Counted from the first letter of the stretch, positions 10,063-20,372 are shown. The stretch is DNA of 26,072 nt from Chara braunii (GCA_003427395.1 BFEA01000922.1:354641-380712), one strand, 5' to 3'. Notes: generated by a model not told the origin, from the letters alone. Program-made: numbers and translations.

Positions 10063-10121
10063 ATCGGTGCGAATACCCTTACAAGGGTATCCGCCTTGGT
10101 TTTTGCAAGCGACAGAAGTAA
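10063..10121 (+). repeat. Left tip of copy B with a perfect palindrome
   Basis: The tip starts ATCGGTGCGAAT and contains the perfect hairpin ATACCCTT-AC-AAGGGTAT (about 10073-10090), followed by a CCGCC and GTTTTTGCAAG segment. It is shared with the A tip at 5838-5899. A fold-back at the very end of a mobile element could be a recombinase-binding site or a single-strand hairpin signal. Confidence 0.7.
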
Positions 10122-13100
10122 GTCTGGTTTAAAGTTTGAGTATACCGCGCGAGTCGTGGCCGTGTCTGTCGTTTACGTTGACTGGACGGTTGACACGATT
10201 GAAGATTCGGCAGAAGCACCGACTTCAATTGTTTTTTTTTGATTAAACTCAGATTAAAAAGATTTTGTCTCGAGATTATGCTTGCCGGCGACTTTTGCGT
10301 ACGTGCGGCGGACGACATCGACAACAATGTGACTCTTTTGAAAACATCTTGGTAGGTCTGCACGTCGCGCAGTGTCGTGTTATTTAGGTGTCCGTCAAGG
10401 CTAGACCCAGACTTGGGACTAGCATTAGTGGTTACGGCGTCCGACTTTCATTAGAAAGATTTAGGGATCGAGACCGAGCGACGATGATGCGGAATACTAG
10501 AGTAGCGCGAAGGCGCAGATGGGGTCGAGGGCCCGACGGGGCTATCCCCTTTGGTTTTACCGATGGCGGCGTCGAGACGGTGCTAGCGTTTTTCTTTTCC
10601 TCGTCTGTCGTCTTTTGACGATTAAGATTTTTTTATAGATATTTTATTATTCTTATCGTCGTCCGCCAACCACGAATTTGACCGCGGGAGGCTGAGCGTG
10701 AGCATGCCGCTGGGACGCGGAAGAGTAGTGAACCGAGTCCGAGGGCTAGTAGGACGGGCGCAGCAGGGCAAGGGCCGCTGCCGCGACGAGCACCGTGGGC
10801 TTCAAAGTTCTCATTTGAATATTTGCGACTGCCGCCGAGGGTTGTACCGGGCCTAGTTCACCAAGGCCCACGCATAGGCCTATAGCGGGCCGCGGCCTCA
10901 GCCCCGCGGCCAGCTGTCTGAGTAGGAGCTTAGCCAATGCTGGCCCGAGGAGGTGGTGAGCTCTGCCGAAGTGGAGCGGATAGGAGGAGATTGTGGTGGG
11001 CTGGCAGCGGAACCAGCTGAGCACACTGCTCGTCGGGCGTGCACGTGGGGGCGGAAGATTGACGGACCGACTAGTAGCTGGTTCCCTCCGAAATTTCCAT
11101 TCGGGATAGTAGAGGGCGGTGGGCAGTCCTACTGCACGGCTCTAAGGCCAAGTGCTATGACGGGGGAACAATTGAGGGAGACGATGGGGCAGGCGCTGCG
11201 CTAATATCGGGGGCACGACACTGGCATCGAGAGAGGGCTAGAGGGCAATGTTTGAATCTTGGCGCAAACCCGCACCAAAAACACTCAAAGGAGAAGATGA
11301 AGGAAAAAAATGAGGCAGAGGGAGCGAGGCATTGCAAGGAGGAGAGAGCAGAGATGGCAAGATAGTGGAGGGAGCGGAATGAATCTGGACGCTAACTCGC
11401 GCAGGTGCATTCGGATCTGAATGAGAAGGGGGCGAAGGCAACAGGCAGTAGAGGAAGGAGGAAAGAACCCGGGCGGTTTTTTGCGCCAGGTGCGTTCGGA
11501 GCGGGAGATGGCAGGAAACGAGCGAGATAGGAAAGAATAGTGCTCGCTTGTTTGACAAACGATTTAGGTAAGGAGAAGATGGTTTTGGGGGGTTTTAGAT
11601 AGGGTGAAACGAATGATGACGTTAGTTTTAGGCTTTTAGCAGACAGTTAGTGGGTTACGAGGTTAGTAGAGAAGGACGTGCGCGGAGTTGAAGCGATGCC
11701 AGAGGTGTGAAGAAGTGATTATCACAAAACTCAGCCGATTCTCGATGAAATCGGTCGAGAAAAGAAGCGATCGGGGGTTCTGAAGGCGGGCGACTTCAGA
11801 CCCGAGGCCATTTTTCGTGATAGGTTAGTAAGATAGAAGTTACATTAAAAGATGAGTGCGCGAAGTAGGAAGGGAAACCGAATATGGTGGAAGCGAGAAG
11901 TTCTCTAACTCTTCCGTGTCTTCATAGAAACTGGCGAATGGAGATCTGTTTTCGGGTTTTGTGACCATCATGAATCAGATGGCAGAGTCGGATTTGGGAG
12001 TTAGAGTGTGGGAATAGTAGTGCGGGGGTCCTAAGCTGCGGGTGGGAAAATAAGTTGAAAAAAGGGAATGAATCCGCCCATATTTTAGCGGAAGATTCAT
12101 TCCGATTCTGCTCATCCTATCGATGGAAGTAGCAAGAGGCCAGTCACGCTACGCACTGAGAGAAAAAGAGAGAACACGATAAAGTTTGGGGAGGAGTGAG
12201 TACGTACCTGTTTGGATGCGACTACGTGGCAAGGAGCCAGCGGTCGAGCTACGATCGCAACTTGTCTGGTGATCGGCGAATGCGCAATGACCAGGACTAA
12301 CGAAGAAGAGGTCGTGAAGGGAAGAGGGGGCAGATCGAACTTACCTGAACGCGCTGATACGTACTTATAAGAAGGTGGACGTGCTAACAGGGCCTGCTGC
12401 GAGTGAGTATGATTAGCGCCCGCTTCTCCATACTAAGAGGGAGAATTGGCCACCATTATGGGCCATGTACATTGAGAAAAGAGGCAAAGAAGAGCTTTTG
12501 AAAGGAGGTGAACGTACGTGGTGTGTGCGGGGTGCTGGGCGCCAGACAGTAGGAAAGGCTTTGGGTACATATGTTAGTGGTAACTGGGGGTGTGCTCTCA
12601 CTGACCTTTGGGTTCAGAGTTCTGGCTCTTCGTCAAGTGCAATATCAGTGCATTTCTGTTTCTGGACAGCCTCCGGCTATCTGACTTTTGATGCGGCTGC
12701 AGTCTGGGACTGCCAGGCCGCCGCTCCTGGCCGTATCTCGCCATGCGCTAGCTAAAATGCGCTATTTTGACGGAGTTGTTGTGTGTTGATGCTTCGGGCT
12801 GCCGTATTGACTTATATGCCACCGCGTTTTTTGTTGCACAGTGCTGCGTTTTGTTGTAACTGGCATCGATTATTGATCCAATAACTTGCATGCATGGTTG
12901 CTGTTCGCGCAACATGGTGCTAAGTTGGCTGCGTGGTGCTAAGTTGGCTGCGGGTTGTGGCATTTCTAATAGGGTCTAGAGAATATGCTCTATTCGGATG
13001 CAACCTTTAGAGGTTGCACGGCGGGGCACCTTAGTCAGGGGGAGCGGTATCATGAGTTGAGGAAGTGGTCAGACTCGTCAGAGGAGTTATTGCTGCGAGT

Positions 13101-13143
13101 TGGAGGGTCGTCAAAGAGGTTAACAGCGGGGGTTTAGCTACAG
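10122..13143. other. Non-coding interior of copy B
   Basis: About 3 kb without a defensible gene. It includes the segment shared with copy A (10520-10560), a GC-rich part (about 10640-11200) and a purine-rich part (about 11230-12360). A hairpin with 10-bp perfect arms lies at GGAATGAATC 12065-12074 and GATTCATTCC 12094-12103. A tandem pair of TGGTGCTAAGTTGGCTGCG lies at 12915-12933 and 12934-12952. An 8-bp perfect hairpin, TGCAACCT-TTAG-AGGTTGCA, lies at 12999-13018. Short frames (such as 12465-12755) show no family features. Confidence 0.4.
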
Positions 13144-13434
13144 TTGACCTGGCTGTTGCGCATTTTTTGGTCGCCATTGCGGGGCCCTCGGGCGATTGAA
13201 GGTTTCAAGGCCCTCTCACGCGAGTCTGAGAGCACCCTCATTGGATCTGAGAGTCTTAAATCTATCTTTTTCTGCCCTTCTAACTCTCAGTCTAGTCTGT
13301 TGGTTATGAGAGGAAGGCGGCAGGCGGGATTGCAACCCGTAAGGTCCGCATCAAGACTCTGTGGGGAGTCTGCCCACCGATTGCGGGAGGTCTGCCGGAA
13401 CTCAGGAGGAGTTCTGGAGGAAGGGAATTGAGAG
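13144..13434 (+). other. Conserved exon-like block of copy B, ending at a splice-donor-like GGTAAC
   Basis: A frame of 95 codons that is the counterpart of the block at 833-1243 in copy A, in inverted orientation. Shared words include LRGP, ALS, EST, RSASRL, GES, HRLRE and GVLE. In nucleotides the stretch from CTGTGGGGAGT to AGGGAA is about 83 percent identical (58 of 70, counted by eye). Here a TGA falls just before the donor-like AGAGGTAACC (13431-13440), whereas copy A reads through to its donor. The conserved end at GGTAAC in both copies points to a splice site. Function is not recognised. Confidence 0.45.
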
Positions 13435-14344
13435 GTAACCACTGCTTCCCCTTTATAAACCCAATTATAACCCCTATTTGTACTTCTTGCTATGTTTTGA
13501 CTGAGTATACTACATGCATCCTATGTTGATTTTGGGTTTGACTTTCAGGGCACGAACCAGACTACGTAAAGGAATGCATGCGCAATTTCAGTTTCAGTTT
13601 TTGTTGATTGTCTGAAAGCAGATTACAAAAAGGGGTTGCATCAGGGGGAAGGTTGGGAGGAAGGCAGTTTTGCTTGTGTTTGAACGGGTCTTATAGGGTC
13701 AGGCATTGTTTATAAGATGAATGGCTTGGTTTTTGTTTCTAATGGGGAATTGATTGTGCAAACTTGAGGACCTGACATTGTTTCTAAGATGAATTGCATG
13801 CTTGGTGTGTTAAGTGTGTCACGCTTTTGCCTGATCTTCGATCGCATGTGTGTTATTCCCCATCCCCATCTAAGATGAATGGTCTAGTCGCTGTTTATTT
13901 TTGGGTGGTTTCTGAACAGTCTTTGGGTCTTCACCCGGGGTACTCTGTTTTTTTTAGTGCTGAGAAAAGAGGGTTGAGCATTGTTTCTAAGACGAATGGC
14001 TCAACTCTTTTGGTTGTTTTATTCTGATGGAGATTCAAGCCAAAGACTGGACATTGTTTCTAAGATGAATGGTCCAAGTCTGAGGCCACAGGATTATAAT
14101 GTGAACAAAGGAATAAGACTTTCTATATTTTTATAGGGGGCGGGGGAGAGTCCAACTCTGCAAGGGTTTCATTAGGTGGGTGGTGAAACCCTGGAGGGGC
14201 CACAGGCAGATTGTGAGGATTACTCTTTTCTGGGGTTGGGCATCAAATCCCAGCGGGGGCAGATTAGGGTAAAGGGATAGACAGGGGAGTGGAGAGAATG
14301 GAGGAAGGAAGGGAGAGTAGGGATTTTGTATGAATCATCTCATC

Positions 14345-15420
14345 AACAAAATCTTCATCATCATCATCATCATCCATGTTATATCATGCTTTCTGGTGTG
14401 TTGTAATTCTCGGCGGTATCTGGCCTCCTTCCTTAATCGGGATAATGAGATTTTAGAGATGATTGAATCTGGACCGATATCTACAGAGTTGCTTAGTCTT
14501 TGCCCCTGGTTTGGCGATGCCAGAACGACGCTGGCCGGTGCTGGGGCAGTGCCCTGCAACCTGCAATTTGGCAGGAGTGGGAGGCCTTGTAGAGAGATCT
14601 AGGGATTTGCCGAGGGAGGAAGGCAATCCAGTGGTGAACCGGGGGGGCTGCCTTGACAACCTATGGGGCCAGGGATAGTCTAGGTGGCGAGAACAGGTCA
14701 GCTATGGTAGACATTGGTAAGGAGGGTACTGTCTCTGAGATGTAATGTCCTGGTGCAGGGAGGGCTGGGAAGGTTCGAGGATTAGGAGGCCAGAAGTGTT
14801 GTTATAACATAGTCTTTTATATTTTCTATATTTTCTATATTTTCTATTTACTAATCATCATACTCATCATTATCATAATCATCATCATCATCATCATCGC
14901 ATCATTTGATTCATTAGTATCAACATCTAATTAATGATATATTAAGCTTTTTGGTGTTCTGAAATTTTGACAGCATCTAGCATTCTTCCACATTCGGAAT
15001 ATAGGACTTCAAAGATGATTGAACCTGGACTAATTTCTACTGAGTTGCTCTGTTCTGTACCCTTGGTTTGCCGATGCCAGAACGACGCTGGGCGGAGCTG
15101 GGGCGTTGCCCTGTAACCTGCAAATGGCAGGAGTGTGAGGCCTTGTAGAGAGATTTGGGGTTTGTTGAGGGTGAAAGGCATTCCAGTGGTGAACCGGGGG
15201 GGGCTGCAAGGTGGCGAGAAGAGATCAGCTAAGGTTGATGTTGGGTAGGTTGGTTTTGTCTTTGAGGTACAGTGTTCTGGCGCAGGGAGGGCTAGGAGTA
15301 GTTCTAGGATTAGGAGGCCAGAATAGCTGATATAGCATAATCTTTTATATTTTTTTATATATTTGAATCTAACATCATTATTTGTGGTATCATCAGCATC
15401 ATCAGGGTCATCATCATAAC
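14345..15420 (+). repeat. Tandem duplication of about 535 bases bounded by TCA microsatellites
   Basis: Two diverged copies, about 14345-14880 and 14880-15420. Both contain GATGCCAGAACGACGCTGG, a GTGAACCGGGGGGGCTGC-type word, CAGGGAGGGCT and ATTAGGAGGCCAGAA in the same order. Each copy is bounded by a run of TCA/ATC (14353-14374, about 14860-14898, about 15390-15417). A short TATATTTTC triplet repeat lies at 14816-14848. The unit sits inside hairpin array B, so it is either an insertion that later duplicated or part of the array region. Confidence 0.75.
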
Positions 15421-15457
15421 TATTTGAGGGACGATGAGCCCGGTTCTCAGCAGTTTT

Positions 15458-15462
<5 letters not shown>

Positions 15463-15488
<26 letters not shown>
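15463..15488 (+). repeat. Poly(A) tract of 26 bases
   Basis: A26 follows the second unit of the 535-base duplication. It could be the tail of a small retroelement that includes that unit, but no pol III A or B box pair was found upstream, so this is only a possibility. Confidence 0.5.
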
Positions 15489-16084
15489 GCTTATAAGAAC
15501 AATGCTAGACAAACATTGTTTTTAAGATGAATGGTCAGGCTATAGCCTTATCGCAAATTAAGAGAGTATAACTAAGAGCTATAACTGAAGGTAACTTGGG
15601 TCGGCTGAGCATTGTTTCTAAGATGAATGACTCAGCGCTACGCCCACTTTTGAACATCAAAACTCATAGAGAGATATAGAACTTGGCTATTTAAACAGAT
15701 CAGGGCGACTAAGCATTGTTTCTAAGCTGAATGACTTAGTCATATGCCCAATAAAGAGAGAAGTAGTTGTGCAACCTGTTCGTGTATAACTAAGGCAAAA
15801 AGTTGGCATTGTTTCTATGATGAATGACCTAACCCGATGCCCTATGTAAGCTGGGTATAAAGGGATAAATCATTGAAAGACTATGAACTATTGTTTGCCA
15901 AAGATGATTTGGGTTGGTGAGAGTACTTACCTTTGTGGGTTGGCCTTGCATACGGCTGAGTGAGATCACTACTTCGTCTGAGTTTCAGTGTGACAGGTAG
16001 TTGCTTAAGCTGCTCGCCATGTGCTAGAGCGATAGGAGTTAGTTCAAATTTTTGCATTTTCTGGGATCATTTATTAAACTTGGG

Positions 16085-16430
16085 CTTGTATAAATCTTGG
16101 TAAGCCACTTTCTCTACGGAAAGCGCTGCCAAAATTTATGGAAATCCAAGAAGTTAGTCAAAATTTGACCTTTCAAAGTTCAAATTATCTAAGTTTCATA
16201 TATGACTTAGTAAAAATCTGGAAAGTCTCAATTTCTAAAGGGAGTGCTGCCCAAATTTGTACTAATTCAGGGAGTTGGACAAAAATTGGACTTTGGAAAG
16301 TTGAAGACTATTTCTGTCTTCATATTCAGGCTGATATAAATCTTGGAAATACACTTTTCCTACGGGAAGCGTTATCGAAATTTTCTTAGTTTAAAGGAGT
16401 TAGATTATATTTTGACAGGTGGCAATTCTG
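16085..16430 (+). repeat. Three degenerate tandem repeats of about 122 bases
   Basis: Three units share the order: AAATCTTGG or AAATCTGG, then CACTTTC/CAATTTC/CACTTTTC, then a GGGAAGCG or GGAGTGCTGCC word, then CAAAATTT or similar, then GGAGTT or GAAGTTAG followed by AAATTTGAC or AAATTGGAC. Starting points are near 16095, 16213 and 16335. It is AT-rich and non-coding in appearance. The 83-codon frame across it is an effect of the repeat. Confidence 0.55.
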
Positions 16431-18113
16431 GCGGTCCACTCTGTATAGAGGAAACTCTGTCAGGGTCAACCTTTCTTTGGGCACTTGCTTAGAGGTAGAT
16501 TCAGACTTAATTAATTAGGAGGATCTTGAGTGAGATCGTGATGTGGGAATTATTCTCCATGGACTTATAGGTTTAGCTTGGGGATTGGTCTGTCTGTGTT
16601 ACATGTCCTCTTGATCGTTTTGATTCAGGATTTGGACTAGATTAAGTTTGATACTACAAGGATTATCTTCTGTTATCACTGATAACAGGTCGGTTGTCGA
16701 TTCGTCGGTTTACGATTCAACTCCAATCCACTCTTGCCACTCAACCTATAATGGCTTTAGCCTTGTGTTTTGAATTGTTTTGTTGTGTTTTTGCCCGGAC
16801 TTTATTTGAATGGTCATTTAAAGAAAAATACTGAGTATTTTATTTTGAAAAGTTGCACAAGGTTGAGGTTTGTATGGCTAGGGGTATGAGGGCAGAGAAT
16901 GATTGAAGTTGACCCCATGTAATGTGTAGACTTTTGTTGAATCTTGGATGTGATTGAAGGTATGAATGTGGTTCGGACTGTGGATGTGGCTACCTGTGAT
17001 CACATATATATATGGCTGAGAGGAGTCCCACTGTGACTGTGAGAAGTGATCGTCCTATATAAATAACCCATATTTACATATATATATATACTTATGGCTT
17101 GAGTGTTTGCACGGTCTATTGTGACCGCACAGGGGTTAGACAGATGCGTTGAGAGAAGAAGGAAAAACCTCCCTTATTGTTGTATATTTCTTAAGGGTTT
17201 TCTTAGTCGCACGTTGGTCTTGGGTCTGGATTCGAGGTCCTTGTCCAGGACATCCCAGGTCCTAGACTCTGCGTGGAAGGGATTACCCCCCACACAGAGT
17301 CTATTTGCCCTTCCCACCGAGACACTCAGCCTAAGGGCCGGAAGTGCCGCGAGGGTCGCGCGACTATTCCTTCAGCCGTGCAATATCGTGAAGGGGTTGA
17401 CCCTCACGATACTTCGAGATTGACACTTGAGTGTCATAAGCGGTACTCGGATCCACGAGGGACCACTTGATTATGGGCACTACATAGTACACAATCATTG
17501 CGACTGCTTGCGTATGATTGCATTGCTAATCGATATGAGTAGGCCCTGTGTCCGCGCGGTTCTATACTAAGTCTCGCGCGCGTCGCCTATCCGATTTCCG
17601 CTTCAGAAGGTTATGGGATGGCTACTAAATGGGCTAGGAGTGTTGTCGCGTTGTTTGATGTGTGTGTGTGTGTTTTGTTTTTGTGTTTGTAATGTCGTGT
17701 ATGCGTGGTGAGTAGGATACGTCCGAGTCGACCGACGTCGAGTCGGGCTTGGGATTTCAGCCTCCCCAGTGCGTCGGTTCGCGTGCGGGTCTGATAGAGG
17801 CGTGGGGCCGCGCGTACCCCCTATGCTACAACGAATGAGAAACGCCCTCGGCTGGTCCACCTCTGCGATTGCAACTGATCAACTTTCATATTGTGGACTG
17901 GTAGCTCGGCGGGGATACGCCCACCGAAGGGAGGTGACAGCTCCCGTAAAGTGGAGGTAAGTCGTGCCTCGCGTAGGCCCTATCCTGTCGTAGGGGCTCG
18001 CGGGGGGTATGGTTGGCGCACTCGACTGGAGCGGCTTGCGGAAGCTCCATGTATATTCGCGACGAGGATTTAAACCAACTCCTGCGTGACGCGACCGGGA
18101 GGGTCCTGCGCTG
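16431..18113. other. Right-hand interior of copy B
   Basis: About 1.7 kb with no recognised gene. It holds TA-rich stretches (about 17004-17016 and 17078-17093) and a TATA-like CTATATAAATAA near 17055. A strong hairpin has arms ATCGTGAAGGG and CCCTCACGAT (about 17386-17411), and a palindrome GACACTTGAGTGTC follows at about 17422-17435. A TG microsatellite lies at 17659-17673. From about 17700 the sequence is more GC-rich. The frames at 17103-17423 and 17886-18188 have no family features. Confidence 0.35.
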
Positions 18114-18150
18114 CCTTGTGCGGTGCCGGACCGATGCGCTCGACACCACG

Positions 18151-20335
18151 GAAGGTTTGAAACCCGATGACACGAAGGTGGCCAGCATTCGTGATTGGCC
18201 GCGTCCTCAGTCTGTGATTGAGATGAGATCGTTCTAGTGATGACCGGCGACTATCGCAATTTCGTGAAGAACTATAACATAGTTGCCGCCCCTTTGACTG
18301 ATTTGAGCTGCCTTGACACCTCATGGGAGTGGACTGAGAGATGCGAGGCTGCTTTCAGACATCTGTAGCATGCGAGGTCTTGAAACTTCCTAATCTTGAT
18401 AAGCCATTTATAGTAACTACGGCTGCTAGCCAATATGGCATAGGCACCGTACTTGCACAACAAGAGGGGAAAAAGTTGAGGCCCGTTGAGTACATGTCCA
18501 AGAAAATGCCGTCTCGGAAGTTGGCTAAGTCCACCTATGAGAAGGAACTCTATGCGGTTTACAAGGCTCTGACCCATTGGAGGCACTACCTCCTTGGGAG
18601 GTTCTTCATCCTCAGGACTGATCATCAGACCCTGAGATGGATGAGAACTCAATCAGTACTCTCTGATGCTCTCAAGTGTTGGATCGAAGTCATTGAGCAG
18701 TATGACTTCGAGCCCAAGTACATTAAGGGCGAGTACAACAAGGTTGCTGACGCCTTGTCGTGTAGACCTGATTTCTCAGGTGTGCTGATTATTGAGTTCA
18801 ATCTTGCGGACAATGTTACTCGGTCTTTGGTGGAAGCCTATCGCGAGGACCCGTTTATGGTCGAGATCATACGCAGACTCGAGGCGAAGGACAAAGGGAC
18901 TTCTGCCGAGTTTGAGTTGGTCAACGACCTGTTGTTCCTTGAGAAGGCAGGGAATAAACGTTTGTGTGTGCCTAATAGGGAGTCTTTGCGTAGTTTATTT
19001 TTAGGGGAGTGTCATGATGCCACCGACCATTTTGGGTACAAGAAGTCCGCAGCTAACCTGCTGCAGCAGTTCTGGTGGCCCACAATGATGAGAGACGCCC
19101 AACTGTACGTGGAGACTTGTCAGGTCTGTCTGAGAGACAAGCCACGTACTCAGGCTCCTCTTGGGCTCCTGAAGCCCCTTTCGATCCTGGAAAGGCCTGG
19201 TGAGAGTTTGTCCATGGACTTCATGGATACGCTGGTTACCAGCAAGAGTGGGATGAGACACATTTTCGTCATTGTGGATAGATTTAGTAAGTATGCTAGA
19301 TAAATAGCCATGTTAGAGACTGCGAAGACCGAGTACGTAATCAGATTGTTCAAAGAGAACTGGGTCAGGGATTTTGGATTGCCCAAATCCATAGTGAGCG
19401 ACAGAGATGTCCGTTTCACTAGCGAATTGTGGAAGGTCGCTGCTGCAGAGCAGGGGACCCAGTTGCAGATGACTTCTGGAAATCACCCAGAGGCCAACGG
19501 TCAGGCCGAGCAACTGAATCGCGCTGTACAACACCTGTTGAGGCATTACATCAAGCCCAACCAGGTGGACTGGGATGAGAAGCTTGCTCTCATCGCCAGT
19601 CTGTACAACAACGCTGTACACAGCGCCACAGGGGTGAGCCCAAACAATTTGCTATTGACTTTCAAGCCTAGACTACCCTTAGACTTTCTCCTTCCTGAGA
19701 ATCAGTCAACTGCTGCACCAGGTACTTTAGAGTTTGCCTACAGGTATGAACAGAAGATGCAGCCGGCGGTAGAACAAATGCAGAAGGCACAGGCAGCAAT
19801 GATAGAGTCTAAGAATAGACACCGCCGACCTTGTACGTTCCAGGTTGGGGACAAAGCCTGGCTAAAGTCCTCAGAACGGGGACAGGAGTACGGGATTTCC
19901 CGCAAACTCATGCCACAATACTGTGGGCCATGGGAAGTCTTAGATATTGTCGGGACTGATCTAGATGGGCCATCTTATGTAATCCGGATCCCTGGTCATC
20001 TCCGTACTTACCCTGTCTTTCACGCCTCCAAGCTTGCACCTTTCAAAGAAACAGATCAGTTTCCATCTCGTCGCTCAATGCTGCCCCCAACCATGGATGG
20101 AGAGGTGGATATCGATGATATCGTGGACCACAGAGAGCTGCCAGTTCCAAGACCAACAGGTAGGGGACGTCCTCCGAAACCGAAGCTGCAGTACCGCGTT
20201 GGGTTCCGACATCATACTGATCCTAAGGAGGACCGCTGGTTCACCAGGGAAGAACTTATGCAGACCGCTCCTCAAGTTGTGGCTCATTACGAGGAATCTC
20301 TGCAGAAAGGAAAGCGCCCGATGGTCGAAGACTGA
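18151..20335 (+). pseudogene. pol: Ty3/Gypsy pol, 3' part: RT end, RNase H, integrase and chromodomain-like tail
   Basis: This resumes the pol interrupted at 10062 (EGLKPDDTKVASIRDWPRPQ). There is a frameshift near 18235, then MTGDYRNFVKNY in another frame, a TAG at 18366-18368, and a small deletion near 18375 that restores frame 2. RNase H follows; its first catalytic Asp (normally TTDAS) reads Ala at 18422-18424, while the later Glu and Asp motifs remain. Integrase has an HxxxxH and CxxC zinc motif (about 19012-19130). Its catalytic triad is intact: Asp 19277, Asp 19400 and Glu 19508, the last two with 35 residues between them. A TAA at 19301-19303 interrupts it. After the CGPWEVLDIVG motif the C-terminus (about 20090-20320) resembles a chromodomain, as in chromoviruses. 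The gene is dead. Confidence 0.92.
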
Positions 20336-20359
20336 GCTTCTCAGAGGACTGTTGAAGCT

Positions 20360-20372
20360 AAGGAGGAGGGAA
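20360..20372 (+). promoter_or_regulatory. Polypurine tract just before the putative 3' LTR
   Basis: AAGGAGGAGGGAA lies 24 bases after the pol stop and is followed at once by TG (20373), as expected for plus-strand priming next to an LTR that begins with TG. Confidence 0.6.

Larger units (their letters stand above)
13700..15843 (+). repeat. Hairpin array B: about nine members with a conserved loop and covarying stems
   Basis: The core CATTGTTTCTAAGATGAATG recurs near 13704, 13776, 13866 (partial), 13979, 14052, 15513, 15610, 15714 and 15807. A degenerate tenth member may lie near 15890. The flanking arms differ between members but pair within each. Examples: AAAAGAGGGTTGAG 13965-13978 with CTCAACTCTTTT 14000-14011 (one 2-base bulge); GCTGAG 15604-15609 with CTCAGC 15631-15636; GACTAAG 15707-15713 with CTTAGTC 15735-15741; GTTGG 15802-15806 with CCTAAC 15828-15833. 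The last three also have an outer GGGC/GCCC or similar helix. Member 1 (CAGGC with GCTTG) pairs in RNA through one G-U pair. The array is interrupted by the 535-base duplication and a poly(A) tract. Confidence 0.85.
10063..18135 (+). mobile_element. Copy B of the unassigned large element, inserted inside the Gypsy pol
   Basis: Pol breaks after the codons for E-I-S-A (10051-10062) and resumes at 18151 with the residues expected next, so about 8.08 kb was inserted. The left tip matches copy A. The putative right end (CCTTGTGCGGTGCCGGACCG then AT, 18114-18135) resembles an inverted, degenerate form of the left tip: ATCGGT, CG, ACC and ACAAGG occur in the same order. Five bases on each side (CCGCT before, GCGCT after) could be a worn target duplication, but about ten unexplained bases then precede the pol sequence. 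Inside are non-coding DNA, the exon-like block, the hairpin array and tandem repeats. No transposase frame is visible, so it is either non-autonomous or badly decayed. Insertion is certain and the class is unknown. Confidence 0.75.

Noticed and set aside
14335-15488. A SINE ending in A26
   Set aside because: There is a GGTTCGAGG word near 14774, but no A box at the proper distance, and the second unit lacks it.
17886-18188. A gene at the right end of copy B
   Set aside because: The opposing frames run across the insertion boundary and into pol; no family features.
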